Shown here: positions 11,734-23,800 of the stretch, piece by piece
Numbering within the stretch: position 1 is the stretch's first letter
Layout: the number at the start of each line of letters is the position of its first letter
NCBI GenBank assembly: GCA_001949185.1
Contig: BDGG01000004.1
Span: forward strand, 2,856,912-2,920,911
Direction: 5' to 3'
Source of the DNA: Ramazzottius varieornatus
Lineage: Eukaryota; Tardigrada; Eutardigrada; Parachela; Ramazzottiidae
Length of the DNA: 64,000 bases
Made by a program: the position numbers and the translations under genes
Notes under the pieces: generated by a model
What the model saw: only the letters and a program-made list of their open reading frames with translations
Told to the model about the DNA's origin: nothing
Database searches by the model: none

Positions 11734-13126
11734 ATGGATAAGCGTACATATCGGAAGGATATCATTCGCGCCTTTGGAGATGAACGTGATGCCGCGGATC
11801 GGTCGCCCTCAGCCAGCGGCGAGCCGGACGATCAACTCACCCAGCATAAGAGGTCTTCATCGGAAGGTGTTAGTAGTAGTCAGAAGCCTGAGCAGAGCTG
11901 CAGTCACTGGGGCTCTAAAAGCCAGAGCTGGCCGAAGGATAACAGCGACTACAACTTGGACCAGATCAGCTGCATCACGGAAGTCCAGTTGCAGAGCGGC
12001 AATATGAAGATGCTGTCGTCGTTCTTGAGTAGGTATGCTGAACGACCGGACATAATCAATGGCGATATGTATAAGAGGGCGATGGCTTGGCTGGCGTTCA
12101 ATCATGGACACCATAGCGAAGTATATAATATACTGGAGACCCATCCCTTCGGTTCGACCCACCACGGAGAACTCCAGGACTTGTGGTACCAAGCGCGGTA
12201 TGCCGAAGCGGAAAAAGCCAGATGTCGCATGTTGGGTGCTGTGTAAGTTATTCATCTGACCACTTATTGTAACTCTCTTTAGTCTTATGTTCCGCCACGT
12301 GGATATCCTTGTTTTCTTTGTTTCCGGCAGGGACAAGTACAGATTGCGAAGAAAGTTTCCTTTGCCAAAGACTATTTGGGATGGAGAAGAAACTATTTAT
12401 TGCTTCAAAGAAAAGAGCCGGGTGGCTTTGAAGGTACGTGAATGACGGAGAAGTTGAGGACCTTTTGAAGTTTCGTCGTGACTGGAGACAAGACTTTCAA
12501 GGTTCACGTTCGAAGTTCTCTTCCTATCTACGGACTGTATTCCCCCGACGTCTTCTAAGTTGTTTTTTACAGGACTGCTATAAGGTCAACCGGTATCCGT
12601 CGCCCGAAGAAAAGCGGTACCTGTCACAAAAGACCGGCCTCACAATTACGCAAGTTGCAAACTGGTTCAAGGTTCGTCCAACTTGGGCTACTGATCACGA
12701 TTTCACCTAAATAACAATAAATAATGATTATGGTACGAGAGTTAAAAGACATCACTATTAAGAATACGTTCTTTTTTAGAACAGACGACAAAGAGATCGG
12801 GCGCCAGTCTACCACGGTGGAATGTCGAGGTGCAGTTCTTATTCGTCATTACAATTTGTTTTCGAAATAATCTTCTCCCAGTCCATACTTTTGTTTTCAG
12901 TGATGAATCGCCCATGTCATATTGCGTCCAACTGTACAACGGCTTCCCGGGCGGAAGTGGCTCACCGTCGCCTTCGAGCCAGAACCCGGCGTCGATCTCC
13001 TTTTGTGGTTCCATGCCTCATAATATCTCCAGCCCAACGCTGCATCCGGTGCATATGTATGCCGCCACAGCTGCTTCCAGTAACGTCAACGGTGTCGATA
13101 CCTCAATGGTTGATCACTCTTTCTAA
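11734..13126 (+). CDS. Six4: SIX-family homeobox transcription factor, SIX4/5 type
   Basis: Exons: 11734-12242, 12331-12433, 12573-12671, 12780-12829, 12901-13126 (987 nt, 328 aa). Residues 1-70 are charged and disordered. The SIX domain covers about 70-180 ([20 protein letters not shown] to [14 protein letters not shown]). The homeodomain follows directly, with [27 protein letters not shown], and recognition helix [15 protein letters not shown]. The pairing [12 protein letters not shown] with [16 protein letters not shown] and [12 protein letters not shown] is closer to SIX4/5 than to SIX1/2 or SIX3/6. The tail of about 80 aa is Ser/Pro/Gly-rich and much shorter than in vertebrate SIX4. SIX factors bind DNA and act with Eya co-activators in muscle, sensory and gonad development. 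The gene appears complete; the start is the first ATG of a long open exon. Confidence -1.
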
Positions 13127-13734
13127 GCCCATCATCCCATTATTCCCTAGTCCAAATCAGGAAAGGCCACAAACAGTTTCCCCCAAAGCTTCCGATAATT
13201 GTTTGTTAGTGCGGATAATTAGCCTTGTTTCCTAAGGAAATGAGTCGGCAGTCAACTGCGTCAACTGAGCTGATAATGACAGGTTGTCCCCCTAGCTTGT
13301 CCAGAGGCGTCAAATTTCCGCACTGTTACAAGGAAAATTTGCGCTGCAAGGGGCGCAAAGGACAAATGGATGGTTAAGAAGCCGTTTGCCGGATAAGTAG
13401 AGCAGCTCCTTTCAGACCTGTAATTACCGCCACAAACTGCGTCGATTTACTCAAAATTTTCGCATTTGCCACATGTGATAAATTAACAGTCAAAACTTTC
13501 TCGTCTGGCGTTCGTACCTTTCATATTTCAAGGATTATGGCCGCTTTGTCACACGAGATAGCAAAGCAAGAAACTAGAATACCGGTTAGGATGAAAGCAC
13601 ATTCGACCAAACATTACGGTCATTCAGTATTCGCAGTTGCGTATCAAGAAAAGTAAAAAGGTGTAAAAAGGTTCCGGGATCAGACTTCCTTGTTCGAAGG
13701 CCCACAGTGAAGGTCGTGCCAGTGTTTTCAGCTT
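13127..13734. other. Intergenic between convergent genes
   Basis: Shared 3' region of the SIX gene (+) and otopetrin gene (-). No ORF or repeat of note was seen. Confidence -1.
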
Positions 13735-16700
13735 TCACATATCACGATGGTCCAGAGCTCCAGTACGCTTCACGCCATGCCGAGCATCTCCATGAGGGTC
13801 GAACGTAAGTCCGTGGCCGCAGTGACACATGCTGTTGTCCACCTTGTACGCGTGTTTCCAAATCTCGAACAAACTAGCGGCTGAGTGAAACCTGGAAAGA
13901 GATCCGTAGAGTTTCTCAGCCTAATATGATGACCAGATGAAAGATGCGTTCTTGTACGGTCGTACCGATACAAGATTTGGAGAGGCACCGTGACGTGGGT
14001 GATTATGGTCCACTCGTAAAATCCGAAAAATTGTCGCTGGATGGGGTTCGCTTCGCTCCTCAGGGTTTTGAATATCTGGAAGGCGTACAAATTACGTATA
14101 AAAGTGGCTTTCGGAAAAAAACGGTACGATTTGACTACCACGGAACCTAACGTACATTCATGCTCCACATTGAGATGTTCCAGCAGCAGAGAAAAGTCAG
14201 AGCGTTTCGGCCAGGCTTTGGTACTTTCTGGCCCGAATGAATACTGTTCCGCGGAATGGACCGATGTGAGGCCTGCAGAACAAGCCAGACATGTGACCTC
14301 CTCTACAGGTAGGATACATGACTAGGGTCCGAACTATCACTTACGAACCTCGAAAATATATATCGTCTGCAGGGTGGACTGAAATATTGACATGCAAGAG
14401 CTAACAATAATTAGAATGGTGTTGGTGGGTGTCGCGGGATCTTCGTCGTTCGTCCCGATAATGCAAAGTATAGGAAACTGGAAACAAAATTCATGGTTGC
14501 TTCGATTGGAAAAAAATTCATGGTTGCACCTGGTGAAGAAACCAACTTACCGCGTAAACACCCATCTGCAATAAAAGTATAATCTCGATCAATGATGCGG
14601 AGGTAAATAAATTCTGTCTAACCACTCCAATTGCCCTACCATGGAGGTAAGGAGCATTTCGGTGTCCAGTTCCCAGTTGACGGAAGTACTCGGGATCTTG
14701 GGTAGGTGTCTTATGGCCTGGCCGAAGGCTGCGACCACTGCGATGATTCCAAGGGTATAGAGGATAGACTCGCCGATTTGAGCCTCAAGGACAGCTTGCT
14801 CCGGATTTCTAAATGAAAAAGAAGTACCAGATATTTTTCATTACAAACAGTTCACCACAAAAGCAAAGAATTAGTACGTTACGCAAAGCTAGGCACCTTG
14901 TTTTGAAGATGAAAAACAAAATCAGGCAGACTATGGTCATGGCAAGGACCACGGAACCACCAAGGAGACCTCCGACAGCTTGGTCACAGTCCAGCCAATA
15001 AAGGCGGTGGCTAGAGTCAGGGTGGTCGTATGAAGTGGTCTGACAATTTGCACAGTTCTGCAAGGATACTTCGGAGGGCCTTCTTTCGGACGCGTGTCGC
15101 GACCCGGAAGTAGTGTGACCGAGCGACGCTTCGCTCCTGATATTGCGGCAGACACAGTAAACTATCCCGGCACTAATGACAGCATAACCTGTCAGAACAA
15201 AGAAAAAGTGAGAATAGACTACACCGGTGGAAAAATATAAATGGTACGTCGGCAAACGACTTGAGCATAGTCGCATCCTCAAGTGGCACACACGTTCAGC
15301 CAGTAACAATATGAACGTGCGCCACTCAAGAGAACGTTTGTGACCAATTCATCTGCCGACGTCCCACGTAAAGAAACAAAGGAGCAAACTAGACGAAGGA
15401 TAGTCCCTTGATTTCATTCCATTTTCATTACCGATTATGCAGGGATACAGGAACACGGAAGCGTTGACCAGTACATCTCCCAGTACCGAATCACTTTGCG
15501 CACAGAGTGGAGACAAGTCGAGGTCTCCGACTGAGGTGGCTTGACCATCTGTGGAGACCTTTTGACCATGCAGAGTAATCCCAGAAGAAGGAGCTCGGAA
15601 GGCCGTTCGACCAAGAAAGACACTTCTGGCTGTGTCTCCTGTGCTGTTTGTGGGCGCAGCGCCATCTTCATTGTTGTTCTCGGACCGGTAAACGGAGAAT
15701 TCGTACAGTGTCTGGTCAATAAGAACTCGGAGCCACATGGTGATATCCGTTGCCACAAGATGCATCAGCCCAAAACGATTCAAAATAATGTGCTTCCGAA
15801 TAATTCTCTGCGTAAAATCAAATAGAAAGGTTTACTGTGGATATTCAGGACCGACAGCATTTTGATTTTCAATGATGGAGTACCTTAGAGTGCAGAAAAA
15901 TAAAGTATGTCTGGATGGAAATATAGATCGATAGCAACAGTGGAATGACTCCTAAATCAAAACAGGAAAACCCAGTCAAGTGAAACAATGATGGTCGATA
16001 ACCTATTTTGTGTATTATACCTGATATGATTTCGTAGCATTTTCGGTTGTTTAGGTAAACTCCAAACTCCAGGCAGGAATAAATCATGGCGCCGACTCCA
16101 CACAGGATGGCATTCTAAAGACAATAAAACATTGGGGGCATGCTTTTTATATTGGCCAAGAAACTGGATCAGTAAACGTCGGGTAAACTTGCCATCTTTA
16201 AATAAACTGAACCGCGAGACGACTTCCTTTCAGCATGGTGTGATACACCTGGCCGTTCTCCGTCCGTGACCGAAGCGGTATTTGAGGTTCCATAAGCCCC
16301 AAGGCTGGAGCTCTCCGGCGCCAACGATCGGTTACGACCCCGGGATCCACAAGACAACAGCTGAGCGCATACAGAGCTGGCCTGCTTTTCGAAGGCTCTG
16401 GGTTCGTTGAAAAGGATCAGCAACGCATAGCCCAGGTAAATTATGCTGACGATGTAAATGGCAGCGTCAAAGCACTGCAATTAATTATGTTCCAAAATCC
16501 TGGGTTATGTTGTTCGTGATTAATTTTACATGCCATTCGTGGCGCAGTTTACCTCCGTGTAGAGCACGGGAATGTGATTGTCCCGTCTGGCTTGCGTGGA
16601 CAGAGCCAAGGCAACGTTGGAAATTATGAGCAGGAGAGCATATAGGGTCGCCGCCGGTTTTGCGACGTCTGTCATCCTATAAAGTGCGATGTAGTAACAA

Positions 16701-16889
16701 CAGATCATTAGAACAAATGAACTTATAAAACTGGGGGTTTCCATCGTCTTAGATACGAAAGTCGACCCGCATCTACGACATTCCTTACCATTCGCTGGTG
16801 TTCGACGACTCCTGATCCTCGTGTTCATCCTCAATCTCTTTAGCTTCCCAGTTTCCATACTGGTCTGTCTTCTGTGGATGTTCGGCCAT
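13735..16889 (-). CDS. OTOP: Otopetrin proton channel, 677 aa, 13 exons including a 15-nt microexon
   Basis: Exons in transcript order: 16789-16889, 16553-16676, 16193-16474, 16021-16114, 15884-15951, 15432-15807, 14897-15188, 14640-14808, 14551-14565, 14349-14477, 14156-14272, 13966-14075, 13735-13891 (2034 nt). Otopetrins are plasma-membrane proton channels with two similar six-helix halves. Family landmarks occur in order: GVGAMIYSCLEFGVYL, QTYFIFLHSK, RFGLMHLVATDITMWLRVL, FLYPCIIGYAVISAGIVY, DCDQAVGGLLGGSVVL, VNWELDTEMLL, TILIIVSSCMSIFQSTLQTI, KPGRNALTFLCCWNISMW, YEWTIITHVTVPLQILYRFH, SAASLFEIWKHAYKV. Long hydrophilic loops sit after the second helix and before FLYP. The third intron is best read as GC-AG (ATG|GCAAGT), since GT choices break the frame. 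Head-to-head with furin across 3.9 kb. Identity is very secure; paralogue number cannot be assigned. Confidence -1.
15271..15323. repeat. Dispersed hairpin repeat, copy 1
   Basis: CTCAAGTGGCACACACGTTC, a 14-nt loop, then GAACGTGCGCCACTCAAG, lying in an otopetrin intron. Similar units occur near 21272 and 41199. The two arms are partly complementary, with a few mismatches. Function unknown; it may be the remnant of a small transposon end or a structured RNA. Confidence -1.
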
Positions 16890-19800
16890 TATTCCGACAA
16901 CGGGGTAGTCAGCGTCTACGGGCTAGCCATTCGTAGACCTGGGTTCACAAAGAGCCATCAAACCATATAAAAACAAAATGATGGGGTTAAATGAATATAA
17001 CCAGACGCTTGCGAGGACGTGCAAAGCAACGCTTATGGTGCGACGGCAGGTACTCATCAGTGTGTGACGATGGGGTATTAGCGAACTGGAGCGGCACCTT
17101 GAGAATAAACAAGCCACTTCAACCACTTCCGTCTGACCATCATGGCGTCGCCCGGATCATCAATGCGACGTCTAGTGCGCTAAGTGAGATTTGCAGAAAC
17201 TCGGCTCGCCGAAAGCTGGAAACAGCCTGCAAGAAAGAGCTCGAAACGTTTCTCGTCATCACTTCTTCCTTGGGCGAAGCACGAAAAACTGTCGGAAACA
17301 TGAGCCAAAGAGTCAAACACAATGGAACACTGAATTTGGAAAATGATACGTGAATTCCTTGCCTGTTTCTGCGGCATCGTCAGCAACATTCGGTTTTCCA
17401 CTTGAAAACAGTGATGGCAGTAATGTAGCAAAGGCACAATTGTCTCGGTCCGCGGTGAGCTGATGAGTTTTCGTTAGTGGATGCTGACAATGCAAGATGA
17501 AGTCCGTCTTCTGGTCCATCTTGATTACGACCGGGTGTTTGCAGATACTCCAGATTTGAACGCACAAAGGGTCTATTGATCAAACTTTGTGCTTGTGACC
17601 GAACAAGAACCTTTCTGTTCCGCCCTGTAGACGAAGACCTTTGCTTATGTGGCGAAGATTAAGGCGACCACTACCGTTCCGAATCCTATCCACAACCAGC
17701 TTGACTTACCTTGCGAGTCGTCGTCCTGCTGGATATGCGATTCAATCCTCCGAATAAAAACATCCGAAATAAAGGTCTAATGGAAACCACGATGGCCAGC
17801 ACATTCCATCTTTGTGGCAAAACTTTACAACGGCACAACTACTAGTAAGCAAAGTGGACTTTGTAGTCACCTTCCGATGAAGCGCACTTCACTCTCGAGC
17901 ACAGCACACTTTCCAATTCTGTATACTGCGTTCACGAAGAAGGGAAGATATCATCAGGGAGACTCTAATATCATGCCGGAAAACGTTTGCTAAGTTAGAG
18001 ATCCCCGAGCTTCCCGCTTCCGGTTCTTGCATTGTCCGGGGTGCGAAAAATATTTGAACACCCACCCAGCCGGCAACCCCGGAGTTAGTGTCCTCAGAGG
18101 GGTTACACCCAGAATATCACGTACATCTTAAGCCATCTTTTCCTCCCGCTCAGGCGCCTCGGACCGATTCGCTGGGCTGGATTCTCTCTCGCCATGCATG
18201 CTTTTGACTTTTGACCTGAGGCCTCCGTTGAGTCGATTCAAGGTTCTTTGTTGTCAGTTCACGCTTTCTCTTCTGGCGCAACTCGTGTTGGAGTTCTGGA
18301 ATCTGGACGTCGACCATCGTTTGTGCCGTTTTCTCTCTCGTAGTATGATCATTTCTTGTGTTAATAGAGCCTCATCGGATTGTCGCAGCTGTACTGAGGT
18401 ACTTTACATGGCCACAAACCGATTGGGAGCTTGGTTCTGTAAAGATATGTCATCGATGTTATGACGTACGTGCAAACATTCAATTCGTTTTGTGCTATTT
18501 TACGTGATGACTGACAGCTGTCCCTCGGTATATTTTCCTTTACAGGTGTGCGTTCGTGACGAAGGAAGTGGCTTGATCATCCAATATGCATTCTGCATGA
18601 CGCAGAGGAATAATGGGCCCGTGGTCGTCGTTAGCATATGCTGACTAGGCGAAACCGAAACGTGCGCGTTCGAAGTCTGGAATAATCAAGTCCACATTCC
18701 AGCACATTTATGATTCAGTGTACCATGGACGCACCTGGTTAGTACGCTGGCGATACTACGCAGGATATACCGTAAGTTTGTCAACACACGCTGTTCTATC
18801 ACATTGCGCAACGGACAATCTTATCTCGGTTTGACTGAGCGCTTTTCATTCACGCATGCCGGATTTGATATCCAATCTCTCCCTGTTTTCTAGATCCGGA
18901 TTACAAAATTCTTCGGTAATAGAATTTGCTGTGATGCTGCATGGGAATAGAAGATCGCTAACGTCAGCCGGGATCCGTACTCGTACTCAGGTCAGTTTCG
19001 AAGCAGATGCGCGACTTGACTTGGGGATTACTATCTGCAAAGGCTTGACACATGACATTCCAGTGCGTCAGTGCCTATATCTCCAGCTCTCGATTTCTGA
19101 AGAAAGTTAAAGATCTTCTTACATCCGGCGGTTCTCCGTGTTTCGAAAGGCTGATGCATTCACAGTTTGCCTATGAGCATATAAAAGTTTGGCGTTCTCT
19201 CTCTGGATCACTTCCGGTTGCGCGGTAAGACGTTTTGTTTATTTATGCGCTACTTGGCACAGCGGAGTGTTGACTAGGCTTCTTCTTATTGACTAAGTTA
19301 AACTTAAGCAAGACGCCATATTCCTATCTTTCAGGAAATTATGCGTGTGTTGCGGCAGAAGCTAACGGCTGTTGCATAAGAGGAAGCCGAGGAGAGATTG
19401 TGCGTTCTAAAGATGTTGCTTCTCTTCCGTGGAATGCCAATAATATGATGGACGACAGACGACATAATGGCCAGCGATCCTCTTCTTGGTGTGCTATACG
19501 GTACGTCCAACTCTACTGTACATAGAGAGTACTCTACATGGAGCAATTTTAAGTACGCTGGCGTGCTTGACTTGACAGTGACTGACAGATAGTTCGATGT
19601 CCATGAAAAACTAACAGGCGTTTAAAGGCTGTCGTGCTTGCATGTTGCGCTGCTGTAGGAAAAGTGACTGGTGTATTTACCCTTGGGCAAGTGTCTTGAT
19701 GATATCATACACATACGGCGAAGGCTTCGTTCGGCTTATCATTAGCACCGTCATTTCCCCTCCGTCGACTCAGCCATCATTTTCCACCTTTCCGTCCGAA

Positions 19801-20811
19801 CCCTTATATTCTTCACTTCCCACGCTCGTATAAATCGGACAACAGAACAATTAGACCGTCACTTCACTTCGCCGTCAGTGATCATTGTCTTACCGTATAG
19901 ACCTGAGAATTTATCTTCACTTTATCCGTCCGTATGCTATATATTTCCAACCGGAAGTTCTTTATAATATGGAGGGTACTCGAAGGATGAATCCCGCCGT
20001 CTTTTGTGATTCTTCCAGTTAACCATCTTACTGTTGGTGAATTTTATTCTATTCCCGTTTTTCCTCCTATAAAATTTGGTGAGGTCTACGTGCGCGAGAT
20101 TCTCACCTTATCGAGTCTTGTGGAAGCACCCTGCTCACATATCGCTTCGTATGCTGTAGTCTGGGCACTGACGCAGCAGTCCAGCTATGGTCCGCAAAGC
20201 TATAGTTCGTGCACCGAGTATTTTGACTACGTGCTCGAGATCTCGCCCGCAAAGATCTTTTAGGCGAGGGAACAGTATAAATATGTCCGTGTTCCCCTTC
20301 GGACTAACAGTTGCCAATGTCCTAGGATGTGGACGATCTGTAAAGCAATATCACCCGCAAAGTACAGCCTCGTAGGTGGAATGGACTACCAGTAACGCTT
20401 ACGGGAAAACCATATGGAGAACTCGTTCACGAAGGGCAATGTTGCAGATCGCCCACATACTACGAACCAGAGCTTTGCGAACCGTATCTGGAGTGCTGCG
20501 TCAGTGCCCAGACTATAGCACACGAAGCAGATATGTGATAAGGCTGCTTCCGCAAGACTCAATAAAGTGTGTATTCCGGCCTCTTTCATAGAAACGAAAG
20601 TCGCAGTCTCTCGCGCATAGCCAGTATATTCTTGAATAATTACTTTGTGGGCAAGATCTCGCGCGTAGTCAAAACACTTCGCACGTGAGACCTCGGCGCG
20701 GAGCCACTTCGGTAAAATTTTGTATATGTTGAATTTATTTTCCCAAGTTTTTCTTGTATGAATGAATGAAATATCTCTGTTGTCTTGCAGTGCGTGAAGA
20801 TATTTCGGTGG
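16890..20811. other. Divergent intergenic region between otopetrin and furin genes, with inverted repeats
   Basis: About 3.9 kb that should hold both promoters and 5' exons of the two divergent genes. A plus-strand frame at 16991-17353 (120 codons) and short frames near 18198, 18856 and 19289 were examined; none shows a domain, signal peptide or splice partner. Repeat-derived sequence lies at 20135-20690 (listed separately). An intron acceptor-like TTGTCTTGCAG at 20780-20790, just before the furin start, suggests an untranslated 5' exon somewhere upstream. Confidence -1.
20135..20690. repeat. Inverted repeat cluster upstream of furin gene
   Basis: The segment 20135-20215 (containing CTGTAGTCTGGGCACTGACG) is matched in reverse by 20456-20539 (containing CGTCAGTGCCCAGACTATAG). 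The adjoining 20219-20262 (TTTTGACTACGTGCTCGAGA) is matched in reverse by about 20641-20690 (TCTCGCGCGTAGTCAAAACA). The arms are diverged, and their order is not that of a simple palindrome, so this is probably two or more degraded copies of one repeat in opposite orientation. No coding frame. Confidence -1.
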
Positions 20812-23800
20812 ATGGTTACCGATGCCATTTTTGGCTGTGGAAATATGAGGTGGAAGGGCGCTCATGCCCGAAGATCATGGCATGTCCTCCCGCATATTCC
20901 GAGCGGCAAAATTTCACTCCTTTCGGTGATAATCATTGTCGGCACGGCATTACTGCTGGGAATAATGGTTGTCGTGCCGGTCGGCTGCACCTTTCCGGTA
21001 TCTTCTTCATCATCTTTGTTCGAAACCTCCGGAGCAGATAACGAGACCACCGCGCGAAATGTCTACACACAGAAACGTTTTCCTGCCATATACACTGACC
21101 AATGGGCCGTCCATATCCCCGGTGGAATAGAGAAGGCCCGCATTCTCGCCGACGAATTTGGTTTTGAGTTCGTCACACAGGTAAGACATCATTTCAAAGT
21201 TGAGAAACTTTGAAACTACTCCTAAATATCCCTTCGAAAATTGGCGACCGACAAACAACCTCTGAATGGTTCTCAAGTGGCGCAGTTTTTTCTTCGTTAT
21301 TGGCTGGAAACTTGTGCCACTTGATACAGTATCATCCCCATATTATTCGCCGGCCTCCCAACTGGCGAAGAACTTCTTCATGATTAGTTCCCCTTGAATC
21401 GTTGATTGATTGTCTTACTGGGTTCGCCTAGGTGTGTGCGTATGAATGAGAGTACCCGGCTAACGGGGCGTGTTAGGTATTGTTAGCGATTGCTGGGGCA
21501 GGTTGCGGAAGACATTTCATATCAGCTGTGGATGTGGCATGTGGCATACAAAAGTCGAAATTAAATATTTTGACTGATCGCCGTTGTGGCTGACCTCCAC
21601 GCTGGAGACGATTCTTCCATTAATCAGTCTGGCATGAATTTTTAGGTTGAGTGATTTGGTGCTCGTGGTCCGTGCGGGAAAGTCCGTAGTGAAGCTAATG
21701 AACGTAAAATCGATGAAACAGAGAAAAAAGATAAATATACATATTTTTTGGGAATTTTTTATAGATAATCGATACCGTTTAGGTCTTGAAAACAATGATT
21801 ACCCATTTATCGGACACATTTGTAGCAGAGGAAAAAACATGACAATATACTTTGCGTGACAAAGACCCACGAGATAGCTCTACTAGAGCATATTGTATGT
21901 GGGTCGACAGACTCTCACGAATCGCCTATTATGCTCTTGATCGTTGGCTAACAACAAAATCTCGTCTTCAAAACCCACATTGAAACAGATGAATGTTAAG
22001 TGCAATGATTCATTTTGCGGTCAGTTTCTTTCGTTGAACGTTTTAAACAACTAGTTTATGGTTAGTAGAAAAGCACGCACTTTTTATCGACCAGCAAAAG
22101 TTTGGCTTATCGGGATTTCCATAAGTGTGAAATGGTTGTAATTTGGCAGATCGACGCTGAATACTGTTGAGCGCGTTGGATTGGGCATCGATTCTCAGCA
22201 GCGCGATCGATCGATATTTTCGGCGTTCCCCTGCATCTTTCCTTTCAAACAGTGAGCGTAAACACTCTTCCGGCAGCCCTTTCAAAAAATATAGAGCAAG
22301 CTAAACACTCTTGTGAAAGCTCCATAATATTGACAAATAGATGCATGACGTCCAAACACGCCCATCTTCATGGTGAATCAATACAGGGCATTCTGTCACA
22401 GTAAGGATGCTTAACCCGAAAACTGATTATTCGTATTGTGAAATCTTTGAACTGGAACTTCAGTCTCGGTTTTTTTGTGCTGTTGGGTTTTCGCTCGGTT
22501 CCAACAGAAACGCCGTCCATAAGGTTCCATGGACTTCCGCGGTCCTTTGGAACCAGAGTACTTCCTCGAAAGGTCGTTCTATTCAGAATGTTTCTGTGGT
22601 GGTTCTCGACTTCGCATGTGATGTGCAAAATTTACAGTATTGGATTGTTTTCTCAGATGGCGGTTATTCAGCTGATGCAATATTATAACTGTGATGGCGA
22701 CGTTTATCTTTGCGATAAATGTGCGGTTGTCATTTGAGGCTTAGGATGTTGTGTCGCCGCTTTGATGATAAGCATGACTAAACATGTCCCCACCGATAAC
22801 GTAAGAACACCACAGTTTTCCACCCAAGTAGGCACTTGTGGAAAATATTATCCGAAGGCAGGGCACGGCTATCGTGGTAACGGTCGAGTCGTTTGTTCTA
22901 GCTGGAGCCAAGGCACCAGAAAAAAAGGGCGACCAGATCGAGTCGTTGTGTCTGACAGACAGCGTTCCTTGTGGCCAAAGGTTGGTAGGTTTCTTGCATG
23001 TCTAGCGAACCAGGGTTTAGATTAGTGGTGGTGATAGTCGCCTAGATTTGTTTCGCGGGAGGAATATGTCCTGTGTCGAGCGTGTAACGACCAAAGTCTA
23101 CCAAACAATCAAGTTCACTGGCCCGGAAGAAGACATGGAAAAGTCCTCTGGGTCTTGTCGATGAACTGAACGATTGCATAAGCGGAATGTGCTCCATAAA
23201 CGTCACCACGTATAGCTTCCAATATGTCAAAAATATTTGCGACGCCAGGCGCATTACCGTCCCCTTCCGTCGTCTGGCGTTGCCGGAGTCTTCTGGTCAC
23301 ATTAGATGGCGTCGCTAATTAAGTTGTTCAGTCTCAAGAAAACATTGCTTAGATTTGCCGCGGAGAACCCAGCAGTTCTTGCTTTGGAATAAGAACCCAA
23401 ATATCCATCCATCAAAAAGTTGTTCCATATTAGTACACGGCTCGTTCTCACAGAGAGAATGAGTGGTTACGCCCAGGTTGTGGTATGAAGCAGTTTATAT
23501 GAGGGAAACGAGGTCAATTCTAACTTAGAAATTTCGGTTATATGAGAGTGTTGCTGCCCACTTGAAGCATCTTCATCACGAATTAAAACAATTTTGAAGT
23601 GAGCTCAAGCTGTTCTGAAAAGGAGAGCTGTGAAAGCGATACAAGCCGAGATGTCACTCTGAGGGGGGACACTGGCAAAACATCTCCTGCTGAGAATGAG
23701 TGAAGCCGTTTTTCAGTAGTACTGTGACTACTGTTAAGTCTACCGAAGCTCTTCGGGCTTTTGCATTTTATAACAATCCTCCTTGACAAGATAGAAAGTT

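Noticed and set aside
16991-17353. Plus-strand 120-codon frame upstream of otopetrin
   Set aside because: No domain, signal peptide or splice partner, and the opposite strand is also open, so coding status is not supported.
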